From Brevundimonas sp. (lineage in GTDB: Bacteria > Pseudomonadota > Alphaproteobacteria > Caulobacterales > Caulobacteraceae): a stretch of DNA of 44,285 nt. Below the pieces are notes generated by a model. It made no database searches. It saw only the letters and a program-made list of their open reading frames with translations, and was not told where the DNA came from. The translations under genes and the position numbers were made by a program. Location of the stretch: NCBI RefSeq assembly GCF_013912005.1, contig NZ_JACESB010000022.1, positions 1 through 44,285 on the forward strand, read 5' to 3'. This document shows, in pieces, positions 27,897 to 36,841 of this stretch. Numbering within the stretch: the stretch's first letter is position 1; the number at the start of each line of letters is the position of its first letter.

Positions 27897-29816
27897 ATGC
27901 TCAAGTCCCGCATGAACCCGCGCGTCTTCTGGGGAGCCAGCCTGATCATAGGCGGGCTGCTCGCCGCCGCCGTGGCCGCCCCCGCCTCGTCTGACCGGAT
28001 ATTCCAGGCGGCCCAGGCCTGGGTGATCGGCGCCTTCGGCTGGTTCTACATCGCCGCCGTCGCGGGCTTCCTGCTGACGGTCATCGGCCTCGCCCTTGCG
28101 CCCACGGGACGTCTGCGGCTGGGCGCAGACGACGCCGAACCCGACTTCCCGTGGCTGTCATGGATCGCCATGCTCTTCGCCGCCGGGATGGGCATCGGCC
28201 TGATGTATTTCGCCGTCGCCGAACCGGTGCAGCACTACATCGCCCCGCCCGACGTCGAGCCGCGCACCTTCGACGCCGCCCGCGAGGCGATGGTCATCAC
28301 CTTCTTCCACTACGGGGTCCACGCCTGGGCGATCTACGCCCTGGTCGGCCTGAGCCTCGCCTATTTCGCCTGGCGCAAGGGCCTCCCGCTGACCCTGCGC
28401 TCGGGCCTTTTCCCGCTGCTCGGGCGGCGCATCCACGGGCCCCTCGGCGACGCGGTCGACATCTTCGCCATCTGGGGGACGGTCTTCGGCATCGCCACCT
28501 CCCTCGGCTTCGGGGTGGCGCAGATCAACAGCGGCCTCAACTACCTCGTCGGCCTGCCGGTCGGCGCCGGGGTGCAGGTCGGCCTGATCGCCCTGGTGAT
28601 GGGCGCCGCGATGATTTCGGTGCTCACCGGGCTCGACCGCGGGGTCCGCCGACTGTCGGAACTGAACCTCGTGCTGGCGGTGCTGCTGATGGTTTTCGTG
28701 CTGGCGGTCGGCCCGACCGGCTTCCTGCTGAAGGCGGTGTTCCAGAACCTCGGCCTGTACCTGGACGAGTTCTTCGTCCGGACTTTCAACCAGTACGCCT
28801 ACGAACCCCGCGGCTGGATGGCCAACTGGACCCTGTTCTACTGGGCCTGGTGGATCGCGTGGTCGCCTTTCGTCGGCATGTTCATCGCCCGCATCTCACG
28901 CGGGCGGACGGTGCGCGAGTTCATCCTGGGCGTCCTGCTGGTCCCCGCCGGCTTCACCTTCCTGTGGATGACCGTGTTCGGCAACACCGCCATCGCCCTC
29001 GACATGGGCGGGGCGCAGGGCGCGATCTCGGCGGCGGTCAGCGCCGACCTTTCGACGGCCATCTTCCGCTTCTTCGAGTACCTGCCCGGGACGGCGATCA
29101 CCTCGACGATCGCCGTGCTGCTGGTGGCGGTGTTCTTCGTCACCTCCGCCGACTCGGGCTCCCTGGTCATCGACACCATCGCCTCGGGCGGAGCGGACGA
29201 GACGCCGCGCTGGCAGCGGGTCTACTGGTGCTCGATCGAGGGCCTCGCCGCGGCCCTCCTGCTGCTGGCCGGCGGCCTGGGCGCGTTGCAGGCCGCCACC
29301 CTCGTCTCCGCCCTGCCCTTCACCGCCATCATGATCCTGCTGGCCTTCGGCCTCGTGCGGCAGATGAACGCCGATCGGCAGGGCGTGCCCCTGGGCAAGC
29401 CCGTTCCGCCCCTGGGCGAGCGGCTCAAGCGAATTCTGGCGCCGGCGCGCCGGCGCGACGTCGACCGCCAGATCGAGCAGCACGCGGGGCCCGCGCTGGA
29501 GGCCGTCCGGCGCGGACTGGAAGCGGAAGGGGTGCCCGACGCGACGGTGGAACGGGATGCGGACGGCGTCAGCCTGTCCGCGCCGGCCGGCGGCCTGCCC
29601 TTCGCCTACCGCATCGCGGCCGTCGCCCGACCGCTGCCCGCCTTCACCGCTCTGGAGGCCCCGGAGCCGCGGCGCACCCACGAGTGGCGGCTGGTCGCCC
29701 GCGCCGGCCCGGGGGACCGCGGCCGCGACGTCACCGGCTTCACCACCGAGCAGCTGATCGCCGACGTGCTCGAACGTCTGGAACAGCAACGGCGCGCCCA
29801 CAGGCCCGGGACCTGA
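27897..29816 (+). CDS. BCCT family betaine/choline/carnitine transporter
   Basis: A 639-residue transporter with 12 helices (about 12-505) and a hydrophilic C-terminal tail of some 130 residues. It imports trimethylammonium solutes with Na+ or H+. Hallmarks are GMGIGLMYFAVAEPVQHY, WGTVFGIATSLGFGVAQIN, the Trp-rich WTLFYWAWWIAWSPFVGMFI substrate region and FFVTSADSGSLVID. The long tail is like BetT, where it senses osmolality. Start ATG at 27897, 60 bp after the HWE kinase stop, so the two may share a transcript. Confidence 0.92.
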   Translation: MLKSRMNPRVFWGASLIIGGLLAAAVAAPASSDRIFQAAQAWVIGAFGWFYIAAVAGFLLTVIGLALAPTGRLRLGADDAEPDFPWLSWIAMLFAAGMGIGLMYFAVAEPVQHYIAPPDVEPRTFDAAREAMVITFFHYGVHAWAIYALVGLSLAYFAWRKGLPLTLRSGLFPLLGRRIHGPLGDAVDIFAIWGTVFGIATSLGFGVAQINSGLNYLVGLPVGAGVQVGLIALVMGAAMISVLTGLDRGVRRLSELNLVLAVLLMVFVLAVGPTGFLLKAVFQNLGLYLDEFFVRTFNQYAYEPRGWMANWTLFYWAWWIAWSPFVGMFIARISRGRTVREFILGVLLVPAGFTFLWMTVFGNTAIALDMGGAQGAISAAVSADLSTAIFRFFEYLPGTAITSTIAVLLVAVFFVTSADSGSLVIDTIASGGADETPRWQRVYWCSIEGLAAALLLLAGGLGALQAATLVSALPFTAIMILLAFGLVRQMNADRQGVPLGKPVPPLGERLKRILAPARRRDVDRQIEQHAGPALEAVRRGLEAEGVPDATVERDADGVSLSAPAGGLPFAYRIAAVARPLPAFTALEAPEPRRTHEWRLVARAGPGDRGRDVTGFTTEQLIADVLERLEQQRRAHRPGT

Positions 29817-29879
29817 GGCGCGCTGGAGGAATTCTGCGGCTCCGGTGAAACCGCCCTTTCCTCAGCGACTTGTCTCTTC

Positions 29880-30056
29880 ATGAGCAAGTCCGTCGACGAC
29901 ATCCGGAGTGAGCTGTCCGGGCTGATCCGCGACGCCGTGCCGGAGGAGGATCCGGCGCGGCGGCAGGCCCTGCTCGTGCTGGCCGACCACTGGTCGGACA
30001 TCATGCGTCGCCGCCATGCGGCCGGCCTCGACGCCCGGGAGTCGCCCGAAGCCTGA
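29880..30056 (+). CDS. Small hypothetical protein
   Basis: A 58-residue protein, MSKSVDDIRSELSGLIRDAV at the start, then ARRQALLVLADHWSDIMRRRH; it looks all-helical. Third positions are almost all G or C, as in real genes of this genome. No clear ribosome binding site is present, so this is a moderate call. It follows the BCCT gene and its stop faces lipB with 2 bp between. No known domain. Confidence 0.5.
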   Translation: MSKSVDDIRSELSGLIRDAVPEEDPARRQALLVLADHWSDIMRRRHAAGLDARESPEA

Positions 30057-30058
30057 GC

Positions 30059-30778
30059 TCAGACGGGCGGATCCGCCTCGTGCACCGCGCCGAACACGCG
30101 CCGGAAGCTGGTCTTCAGGGCTGCGTCGGCCTCGTCCATGGTCGCCGGCACGCCCAGATCCACCAGGCTGGTGACGCCGTGCTCCTGGATGCCGCACGGG
30201 ACGATGCCGGCGAAATGCGACAGGTCCGGCTCCACGTTGAGGCTGACGCCGTGGAAGCTGACCCAGCGGCGAACCTTGACCCCGATGGCGGCGATCTTGT
30301 CCTCGCGGCTCCAGCCGGCCCCCTTCCGCTCCACCCAGACCCCGACGCGGCCCTCCCTCGCGCCGGCGGGCACGCCGAACTCGCCGAGGGCGCCGATGAT
30401 CCACTGCTCGAGCCCCCGCACGAAGGCGCGCACGTCGCGCCCGCGGTGGCTCAGGTCCAGCATCACATAGGCCACCCTCTGGCCCGGGCCGTGATAGGTG
30501 AACTGGCCGCCGCGTCCGGTGCGGTGGACCGGGAAGCGGCCGGGATCCAGAAGGTCCTCGTCCCGGGACGACACTCCGGCCGTGTAGAGCGGCGGGTGCT
30601 CCAGCAGCCAGACGAGCTCGCCGGCCTTGCCGGACACGATGTCGGCGGCCCGCCGCTCCATCGCCCGCACGGCGGCGGGATACGGGACACGGTCGGTCGA
30701 CACGGCCCAGCCGGCGGCGCGACCGTCCGCGCGGACCAGTTTGTGCAGCGGCGCTTCGCTTAAGGTTGGAGAAACCAT
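30059..30778 (-). CDS. lipB: Octanoyltransferase LipB
   Basis: A 239-residue enzyme that moves octanoyl groups from acyl-carrier protein to lipoyl domains, the first step of lipoate synthesis. The motifs [19 protein letters not shown] (86-104), [18 protein letters not shown] (160-177) with Lys161, and [15 protein letters not shown] (191-205) with catalytic Cys195 are intact. There is no signal peptide. lipA is not in the window. It is divergent from the FliN-like gene with about 30 bp between. Confidence 0.95.
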   Translation of the reverse strand: MVSPTLSEAPLHKLVRADGRAAGWAVSTDRVPYPAAVRAMERRAADIVSGKAGELVWLLEHPPLYTAGVSSRDEDLLDPGRFPVHRTGRGGQFTYHGPGQRVAYVMLDLSHRGRDVRAFVRGLEQWIIGALGEFGVPAGAREGRVGVWVERKGAGWSREDKIAAIGVKVRRWVSFHGVSLNVEPDLSHFAGIVPCGIQEHGVTSLVDLGVPATMDEADAALKTSFRRVFGAVHEADPPV

Positions 30779-30807
30779 GACGCTCCAATGTGGGGGCCGG
30801 GAGCGCC

Positions 30808-31104
30808 ATGCAAGACCAGCCCGCCCAAGTCCAGTCAGCGTCGAGTACCCCCATGAGCCAGATCGAAGCCGTCGACGTGGAGATCTCGGTCGTGCTGGGG
30901 CGTTCCGTGCTGCCTATGGCCCAGCTTCTCCGCATGGGCCGCGGCGCCGTGATCCCGCTCGACGCGTCGGAGCACGACGAGGTCTGGATCCTCGCCAACA
31001 ACCACCCCGTCGCCCGCGGCGCCATCGAGATCCGCGACGACCGCATAGCCATCACGGTGACGCGGCCGGCGGACGTCTACGACTTCATGGCGGGGGCGGC
31101 GTAG
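30808..31104 (+). CDS. FliN/SpoA-domain protein
   Basis: A 98-residue protein of the FliM/FliN C-terminal (SpoA) family. The domain spans about residues 18-95: [48 protein letters not shown]. FliN forms the flagellar C-ring, but this copy stands alone beside lipB, so it may be a secondary SpoA protein and not the main FliN. I chose the ATG at 30808, which has a GGGAG 8 bp before it. A GTG at 30790 and an ATG at 30844 are alternatives. Confidence 0.78.
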   Translation: MQDQPAQVQSASSTPMSQIEAVDVEISVVLGRSVLPMAQLLRMGRGAVIPLDASEHDEVWILANNHPVARGAIEIRDDRIAITVTRPADVYDFMAGAA

Positions 31105-31115
31105 GGGGAGGCGGC

Positions 31116-31143
31116 AGGAAGTAGGAAGTAGGAAGTAGGAAGT
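31116..31143. repeat. Heptamer array, four AGGAAGT units
   Basis: Four perfect tandem copies of AGGAAGT, 37 bp before the four-helix-bundle gene. A related array in inverted orientation lies after that gene at 31574-31587. Confidence 0.9.
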
Positions 31144-31179
31144 AGTCACAAACCCGGACCGTACTGCGCGGAGAGCAGA

Positions 31180-31572
31180 ATGTCGGGCGTTCAGAGCTAC
31201 CGCGATCTCCTTGTCTGGCAACGGGCCATGGATATCGCCGCCGCCACCTACGAACTCAGCCGGCTCTATCCGAAAGACGAGCTCTTCGGACTCACCTCCC
31301 AAAGTCGCCGCGCCGCCGCTTCCATCGCCGCCAATATTGCCGAAGGACACGGTCGGACCAATCGATCCACGTTCGCACACTTCCTGCGGATCGCCCAAGG
31401 TTCGCTGAAGGAACTCGAGACCCACCTCCTTCTGGCGGAGCGCGTCGGCGTGGCGCCGCCCCAATCCACCGGCGCCCTTCTCGCCAGCACGGACGAGCTC
31501 GGCCGCATGCTGCGAGCGCTGATCGTCAAGGTTCAGAAAAGGCCGGTCGACCTGTCCTCCCCTAATTCCTGA
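31180..31572 (+). CDS. Four-helix-bundle (S23/IVS-type) protein
   Basis: A 130-residue protein of the 23S rRNA intervening-sequence (S23)/four-helix-bundle family. It begins MSGVQSYRDLLVWQRAMDI (typical SYRDLxVWQxAM), followed by [19 protein letters not shown] and FLRIAQGSLKELETHLLLA. Such proteins occur inside rRNA intervening sequences, near diversity-generating retroelements (Avd), and as lone genes. Here it is a lone gene between a fliN-like gene and tRNA-Leu, bracketed by heptamer arrays. Third-position bias is weaker than its neighbours. The role is unknown; RNA binding is an inference from the family. Confidence 0.88.
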   Translation: MSGVQSYRDLLVWQRAMDIAAATYELSRLYPKDELFGLTSQSRRAAASIAANIAEGHGRTNRSTFAHFLRIAQGSLKELETHLLLAERVGVAPPQSTGALLASTDELGRMLRALIVKVQKRPVDLSSPNS

Positions 31573-31573
31573 G

Positions 31574-31587
31574 ACCTACTACCTACT
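31574..31587. repeat. Inverted heptamer array, two ACCTACT units
   Basis: Two tandem ACCTACT units directly after the S23-gene stop. The reverse complement, AGTAGGT, differs by one base from AGTAGGA, a rotation of the unit in the 31116-31143 array. The gene is thus flanked by inverted, nearly matching arrays. Confidence 0.75.
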
Positions 31588-31647
31588 CCCTCGACAGCCC
31601 CCTTTCCTTCCGTCGCGACCTCCGCTATCAGCCCCCCTCCGATGCGA

Positions 31648-31732
31648 GCGGTCGTGGCGGAATTGGTAGACGCGCAGCGTTGAGGTCGCTGTGGGGCAAC
31701 CCGTGGAAGTTCGAGTCTTCTCGACCGCACCA
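31648..31732 (+). tRNA. tRNA-Leu (GAG)
   Basis: An 85-nt class II tRNA with encoded CCA. The acceptor stem is GCGGTCG with CGACCGC. The anticodon loop TTGAGGT gives anticodon GAG, the long variable arm is TGGGGCAACCCG, and the T-loop reads AGTTCGAGTCT. Confidence 0.96.
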
Positions 31733-31794
31733 TCGATACTTTGAAGGGCGACTCATCGGCATAATGCTGATCTGACATGCAGGGAGGTCGACGC

Positions 31795-33210
31795 GTGAGC
31801 ACCACCGCATCCGCCCCCCTGCCGCCCGACGAGGCCGACATCGAACACGTGGCGCTGGACGAGGACTATGTCCTGACGGCGGGCTTCGTGGAGAAGGTCG
31901 TCGACGCCGCTGACGACGGCGACGGCCTGAGGCTGCGCGCCCTGCTCGAGGACCTGCACCCCGCCGACGTGGCCGACCTGATGGGCTTCCTGACCGCGGA
32001 GCACCGCGCGGTGGTCACCCTGTGGCTGCCGCCCGACCTGCTGGCCGAGACCCTGCCCGAGCTCGACGACGGCATCCGCGAGGAGGTGCTGGAGCGCGTC
32101 CCGCACCTGACGCTGGCGGAGGCGCTGCAGGAGCTCGACTCCGACGACGCCGCCGCCGTGGTCGAGGACCTTGAGGCGGACCAGCGCGAGAAGGTGCTGG
32201 CGGCCATGCCCGAGGTCGACCGGGCCGCCATCGAGAGTTCGCTGGGCTATGCCGAGGACTCGGCCGGCCGCCTGATGCAGCGCGAGGTCATGGCCGCGCC
32301 GCAGTTCTGGAACGTCGGCGACACCATCGATCACGTGCGCGCCCAGGGCGAGGATCTGCCCGAACTGTTCTTCGACATCTATGTCGTCGATCCGCTGAAC
32401 CGTCCGGTGGGCGGGGTGCCGATCAGCCGCCTGCTGCGGACCCCGCGGGCCACGCCGCTCAGCGAGATCATGGAGCCGGTCAACGAGATCGCCGTCGACC
32501 AGGACCAGGAAGAAGTCGCCTACATCTTCGAGAAGTACCACCTGATCTCGGCCCCGGTCATCGACTCGGCCGGCCGGCTGGTGGGCCAGATCACCGTCGA
32601 CGACATCGTCAACATCATCCAGGAGGAGAACCGCGAGGACATCCTCCGTCTCGCCGGCGTTTCGGACGAGGACCGCGGCTCCTCGGTGCCGGAAATCGTC
32701 CGGGGTCGAGTGCCGTGGCTGGCGATCAATCTCGCCACGGCGGTGCTGGGGGCCAGCGTGATCGGCTGGTTCGAGTACACCATCCAGCAGATCGTGGCCC
32801 TGGCGATCCTGATGCCGATCGTCTCGGCCATCGGCGGCAACGCCGGCACCCAGGCCCTGACGGTGACCGTGCGGGCCCTCGCCACCCGCGAACTGAACAG
32901 CTCCAACGCCCCCCGCACCTTCTGGCGCGAACTGCTGGTGGGGATGGCCAACGGGCTGGTGCTGGCGCCGCTCATCGGTCTGGCGACCGCCTTCTGGTTC
33001 CGGGACGAGGACTGGCGCATCGGCCTGGTCATCGCCGCCGCCATGGTGCTCAACCTGCTGGTGGCCGCCACCGTGGGCGTGCTCACGCCGCTCACCCTCT
33101 CCCGCCTCAAGTTCGACCCGGCGGTGTCCTCGGCGGTCTTTGTCACAGCGACGACCGATTTCTTCGGTTTCCTGATCTTCCTCGGACTGGCGACGATCGT
33201 GCTCCTGTAG
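31795..33210 (+). CDS. mgtE: Magnesium transporter MgtE
   Basis: A 471-residue Mg2+ channel. An N-terminal helical domain (about 20-150) has the LHPADVADLMGFL and RVPHLTLAEALQELDSDDAA repeats. Two CBS domains follow (about 155-285). Five membrane helices span about 310-470, with the pore segment IGGNAGTQALTVTVRALAT. I chose the GTG at 31795 because a strong GGGAGG lies 7-8 bp before it; the ATG at 31777 lacks that spacing. It is regulated by Mg2+ binding between cytoplasmic domains in known members. Confidence 0.93.
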   Translation: MSTTASAPLPPDEADIEHVALDEDYVLTAGFVEKVVDAADDGDGLRLRALLEDLHPADVADLMGFLTAEHRAVVTLWLPPDLLAETLPELDDGIREEVLERVPHLTLAEALQELDSDDAAAVVEDLEADQREKVLAAMPEVDRAAIESSLGYAEDSAGRLMQREVMAAPQFWNVGDTIDHVRAQGEDLPELFFDIYVVDPLNRPVGGVPISRLLRTPRATPLSEIMEPVNEIAVDQDQEEVAYIFEKYHLISAPVIDSAGRLVGQITVDDIVNIIQEENREDILRLAGVSDEDRGSSVPEIVRGRVPWLAINLATAVLGASVIGWFEYTIQQIVALAILMPIVSAIGGNAGTQALTVTVRALATRELNSSNAPRTFWRELLVGMANGLVLAPLIGLATAFWFRDEDWRIGLVIAAAMVLNLLVAATVGVLTPLTLSRLKFDPAVSSAVFVTATTDFFGFLIFLGLATIVLL

Positions 33211-33271
33211 GCGCGGAGCTTGCTGCTCCCGTCTCAAGCGAGCGTCTCCCGTCTCGATTTGGATCAATCCG

Positions 33272-34606
33272 GTGTCCGAACCCGCCAGGCCACGTCTGAA
33301 GGTCTCCCGCGAAGGGATGATCCTCATCAAGAGCTTCGAAGGCTTCCGGCCGCGCGCGGCGAGGGGCGACGACGGCCGCTGGGTGATCGGCTACGGCCAC
33401 ACCGCTTCGGCCCGCGAGGGGCTGACCGTGGGCGAACAGGACGCCGAGCTCCTCCTGCAGTACGACCTCCTGCCGGTGGTCAAGGCGCTGAACGAGCGGG
33501 TCGAGACGCCGCTGAACCAGCACCAGTTCGACGCCCTCGCCAGCTTCGCCATCTCTGTCGGCGTCGAGCGCTTTCTCGCCTCGGACGTGCTGCAGCGTCT
33601 CAATTCGGGCCGCGCCGGTGAGGCCGCGGACGCCCTGATCGGCTGGCCGGAGCCGCCGTCGGCGGACAACGCCCTGCGCCGCCGCGCGGCCGAGCGCGCC
33701 CTGTTCTTCGCCGATCCGCAGTCGCCGGTACACCTCGCCGACCTGCTGGCCGCGCCCCTGCCTCCGCCGGAGATCCCTGCGCCGGCCGGCTCCGGGCCGG
33801 CTGAAGACGCCGCCGACGAGGGAACGCCGGCGGCCGAAGCGCCAGACGCCGCGCCTGCGCCGCAGGCCGGGGCGACCGCCCCCGCCTGGGCGCCTCAGGA
33901 ACGGGCCTTCCTGCCGCCGCGCCCGACGCTGGTGCACCAGTGGTTCTCCCCCTACGCCGGCGTCGCCCCCGGTCCGCTGCCGGGCTTTCCGTCCGCAGCG
34001 CCGCCGCCGGGGCCGCCTGCCGATCCGGGTCCGCCGGCCGCGGAACCGTCCGTCGCGGAGGCCCCCGCTTCGGAGAGCCCCGCCCCGGAGAGCGCGCCTC
34101 CGGACTCCGGGACTGCGGAAACGCCGGAGCCCTTCCCTGCCTGGCCCCCCGCCGCGGGAGAGGCTGCGCCGCCGCCTGCCCCGTTCCCGGCTGCCGAGGA
34201 CAGCGCCCCGATCGTCCCGACGTTCGGGGAGCCGCTGGTCCTGACGCCGCCCGCCGAGGCGGAAGCCGTGCACCCGGGTCGCGAGCCGTGGCCTGACGCC
34301 GCTCCGGCCGATCCGGAAGCGGGGGAGCTCTTCGACGAGCCGCCCTCCGCTCCCGTCCTGCGGCACGAAGCCGGGGTCCCGTCGACGCGTCGCTTCGACT
34401 GGGGCGAGACCGGCGCCTTCATGATCATGGGCGCCATCGGCCTGGCGGCCTGCGCCTTCTCGGCCGCCGCCTTCCGCAAGGCGATGACCGACGATTCCTT
34501 CATCGGCGACTTCACCCTCATCGGCTGGGTGCTGGCGCTGATCGGCCTGACCTGCGTCGGCGTGTCCGCGTGGAACCTCTATCGTCGCTGGGGGCGGCGC
34601 GACTGA
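33272..34606 (+). CDS. spmX: SpmX-like polar muramidase-fold protein
   Basis: A 444-residue protein with the SpmX layout. A GH24 lysozyme-like domain (about 10-155) has Glu23 in KSFEGFR and GYGHTA (40-45). A long Pro/Ala/Glu-rich disordered region (about 158-375) follows. Two C-terminal membrane helices (about 382-402 and 412-432) precede a basic tip. In Caulobacter, SpmX marks the stalk pole and recruits and activates the kinase DivJ; the intermediate domain forms condensates. The start is a GTG at 33272. The enzyme residue is kept, but muramidase activity is not essential in the known protein. divJ is not in the window. Confidence 0.85.
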   Translation: MSEPARPRLKVSREGMILIKSFEGFRPRAARGDDGRWVIGYGHTASAREGLTVGEQDAELLLQYDLLPVVKALNERVETPLNQHQFDALASFAISVGVERFLASDVLQRLNSGRAGEAADALIGWPEPPSADNALRRRAAERALFFADPQSPVHLADLLAAPLPPPEIPAPAGSGPAEDAADEGTPAAEAPDAAPAPQAGATAPAWAPQERAFLPPRPTLVHQWFSPYAGVAPGPLPGFPSAAPPPGPPADPGPPAAEPSVAEAPASESPAPESAPPDSGTAETPEPFPAWPPAAGEAAPPPAPFPAAEDSAPIVPTFGEPLVLTPPAEAEAVHPGREPWPDAAPADPEAGELFDEPPSAPVLRHEAGVPSTRRFDWGETGAFMIMGAIGLAACAFSAAAFRKAMTDDSFIGDFTLIGWVLALIGLTCVGVSAWNLYRRWGRRD

Positions 34607-34643
34607 CTTTGCCCGGCGCGCCGGCGGTGCTACGCCCGGCCTC

Positions 34644-35807
34644 ATGAGCATTCCCAACGCCCCCCAGTCGATGGAATTCGGCCTCGGCGACACCGCCGAC
34701 ATGATCCGCGAAACGACCGCCCGCTGGGCCGCCGACCGGCTCGCGCCGCTGGCGGCCGAGATCGACGAGAAGAACGAGTTCCGGCGCGAGCTGTGGCCCG
34801 AGATGGGCGAGCTCGGCCTGCACGGAATCACCGTCGAGGAGGAATGGGGCGGCCTCGGCCTCGGCTACCTCGAGCACGTGGTGGCCATGGAGGAGGTGTC
34901 CCGCGCCTCGGCCTCGATCGGCCTCAGCTACGGCGCGCACTCCAACCTGTGCGTCAACCAGATCCGGCGTTGGGGCACGGAGGAGCAGAAGCAGCGCTAT
35001 CTGCCGAAGCTGATCTCGGGCGAGCACGTCGGGTCGCTGGCCATGTCCGAGGCCGGGTCGGGGTCGGACGTCATGTCCATGCGCACCCGGGCCGAGAAGA
35101 AGGGCGACCGCTACGTCCTGAACGGGACCAAGTTCTGGATCACCAACGCGCCCCACGCCGACACCCTCGTGGTCTACGCCCGCACCGGCGACGGCAACAG
35201 CGGCGTCACCGCCTTCCTGATCGAGAAGGGCATGAAGGGCTTCAGCGTCTCGAAGAAGCTGGACAAGATGGGCATGCGCGGTTCGGACACCGCCGAGCTG
35301 GTGTTCGAGGACTGCGAGGTCCCGGAGGAGAACATCATGGGCGGCGAGGGCCGCGGCGCGGCCGTGCTCATGTCCGGCCTCGACTACGAACGCGCGGTCC
35401 TCTCGGCCGGCCCGCTGGGCATCATGCAGGCGGCGCTGGACGTCGTCCTGCCCTACGTCCGCGAGCGCAAGCAGTTCGGCAAGGCGATCGGGTCGTTCCA
35501 GCTGATGCAGGGCAAGATCGCCGACATGTACGTGGCCCTGAACTCGGCCCGCGCCTACGTCTACGCCGTCGCCCGCGCGTGCGACGCCGGCCTGACCACC
35601 CGCTATGACGCCGCCGGCGCCATCCTGCTGGCCTCCGAGAACGCGGTGAAGGTCAGCCTTGAGGCGGTGCAGGCCCTCGGCGGCGCCGGCTATACGAAGG
35701 AATGGCCGGTCGAGCGTCTGGTCCGCGACGCCAAGCTCTACGACATCGGCGCCGGCACCAACGAGATCCGGCGCTTCCTGATCGGGCGGGAGTTGCTGGG
35801 GAGCTAG
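34644..35807 (+). CDS. ivd: Isovaleryl-CoA dehydrogenase
   Basis: A 387-residue acyl-CoA dehydrogenase that oxidises isovaleryl-CoA to 3-methylcrotonyl-CoA in leucine breakdown, using FAD and ETF. FAD-binding [17 protein letters not shown] and [17 protein letters not shown] match IVD closely. The likely catalytic base is Glu249 in [18 protein letters not shown], the helix position used by IVD rather than by MCAD-type enzymes. The [23 protein letters not shown] end is standard. Other leucine genes are not adjacent here. Confidence 0.92.
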   Translation: MSIPNAPQSMEFGLGDTADMIRETTARWAADRLAPLAAEIDEKNEFRRELWPEMGELGLHGITVEEEWGGLGLGYLEHVVAMEEVSRASASIGLSYGAHSNLCVNQIRRWGTEEQKQRYLPKLISGEHVGSLAMSEAGSGSDVMSMRTRAEKKGDRYVLNGTKFWITNAPHADTLVVYARTGDGNSGVTAFLIEKGMKGFSVSKKLDKMGMRGSDTAELVFEDCEVPEENIMGGEGRGAAVLMSGLDYERAVLSAGPLGIMQAALDVVLPYVRERKQFGKAIGSFQLMQGKIADMYVALNSARAYVYAVARACDAGLTTRYDAAGAILLASENAVKVSLEAVQALGGAGYTKEWPVERLVRDAKLYDIGAGTNEIRRFLIGRELLGS

Positions 35808-35854
35808 GAACCGGCAGGCGGGCGTCGCGGTTCCGGAAGCGGAAGGAGACCGTC

Positions 35855-36043
35855 ATGCCCGCCAAATCCGCCGCCCAGCAGAAGGCCGCCGGCGCCGCCC
35901 TGTCGGCCAAGCGTGGCGACACGCCGAAGTCGAAGCTCCAGGGACCGTCGAAGTCGATGGCCGAATCGATGAGCGAGAAGGAGCTGGAGAAGATGGCCAG
36001 CACCAGTCGCAAGGACAAGCCGGAGCACAAGTCCGACGCCTGA
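35855..36043 (+). CDS. DUF3008 family small protein
   Basis: A 62-residue Lys/Ser-rich protein beginning MPAKSAAQQKAAGAALSAKR, the DUF3008 pattern, with SKSMAESMSEKELEKMAST. It is small, hydrophilic and probably cytoplasmic. A GGAAGGAG precedes the ATG at 35855. Members are common beside stress genes in alphaproteobacteria; function unknown. Confidence 0.85.
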   Translation: MPAKSAAQQKAAGAALSAKRGDTPKSKLQGPSKSMAESMSEKELEKMASTSRKDKPEHKSDA

Positions 36044-36152
36044 CCGCCGCCCCCCTCGGCCGGCGGCGCCGCATGTGGATGTTTGTTAAGTGGCGCTTGC
36101 GCCCCGACGTGCATAGATCGCCGATACAACCGTCCAGCCGAGCCGTCGCCCG

Positions 36153-36785
36153 ATGCCCGACTACGACTACCAGAGCGACACACGGCCGTTCTCGCAGGTG
36201 ATCGAGGACATCGGCCGCAAGGACGATCGCAAGCTCTACCTGGGCGAGCTGGTCGACGCCTTCGGCGAGCGGGGCTTCGGGGCCCTGATGCTGTTCTTCG
36301 GCCTGCTCAACATCGCCATCGGGATCATCCCCGGCACCACCACCATCCTGGGGGCGCCGCTGCTGCTGATGGGGCTGCAGCTCGCCACCCGCCAGGACCA
36401 GCTGTGGCTGCCGCGCTGGGCGCTGAAGCGCTGGATCGAGCGCAAGGCCTACCGCGAGGGGGTCGAGAAGGTCCTGCCGCGCGTGCGCATGGTCGAGCGC
36501 CTGTCCCGGCCGCGGCTGCACGCGATGACCAGCGAGGTCTCCGAGGTGCTGATCGGCCTGGCCACCGTCGCCCTCGCCTGCATTCTCATCCTGCCGATCT
36601 GGGGCGGCAATCTGGTGCCGGCCCTGATCATCTCCACCTTCGGCTTCGGCCTGATGCAGCGCGACGGCCTGGTGGTGCTGATCGGCTGGGTCGGCGTGAC
36701 CGGAGTGGCGCTGTTCATCTGGCTGGCCTGGGAGATCGTCAGCCGCGCCTTCGTCGCCGTGTACCAGATGTTCGGCCTGGGCTGA
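36153..36785 (+). CDS. exoD: ExoD family membrane protein
   Basis: A 210-residue ExoD-type protein, named from Rhizobium where it affects exopolysaccharide and alkali tolerance. The start SQVIEDIGRKDDRKLYLGEL, the GFGALMLFFGLLNIAIGIIPGT helix and the LQLATRQDQLWLPRWALKR segment are typical. There are about four membrane helices. It is convergent with the flagellin gene; a hairpin lies between. Confidence 0.88.
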   Translation: MPDYDYQSDTRPFSQVIEDIGRKDDRKLYLGELVDAFGERGFGALMLFFGLLNIAIGIIPGTTTILGAPLLLMGLQLATRQDQLWLPRWALKRWIERKAYREGVEKVLPRVRMVERLSRPRLHAMTSEVSEVLIGLATVALACILILPIWGGNLVPALIISTFGFGLMQRDGLVVLIGWVGVTGVALFIWLAWEIVSRAFVAVYQMFGLG

Positions 36786-36794
36786 GACGCGAGA

Positions 36795-36820
36795 CGCCGG
36801 AGAGGTCTCCCTCCCCGGCG
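36795..36820 (-). terminator. Hairpin after the flagellin gene
   Basis: An 11-bp stem with one G-U pair and a GAGA tetraloop on the minus strand, 22 bp after the flagellin stop. It lacks a T-run, but lies between two convergent stops. Confidence 0.55.
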
Positions 36821-36841
36821 CCTGCGAGAGCCTGACGTGAA

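Noticed and set aside
31116-31143. CRISPR-like repeat
   Set aside because: The units are 7 bp without spacers, so this is a tandem array, not a CRISPR.
33272-34606. Phage endolysin
   Set aside because: The lysozyme fold is followed by a long Pro-rich region and two C-terminal membrane helices, and no phage genes are near; this fits SpmX.
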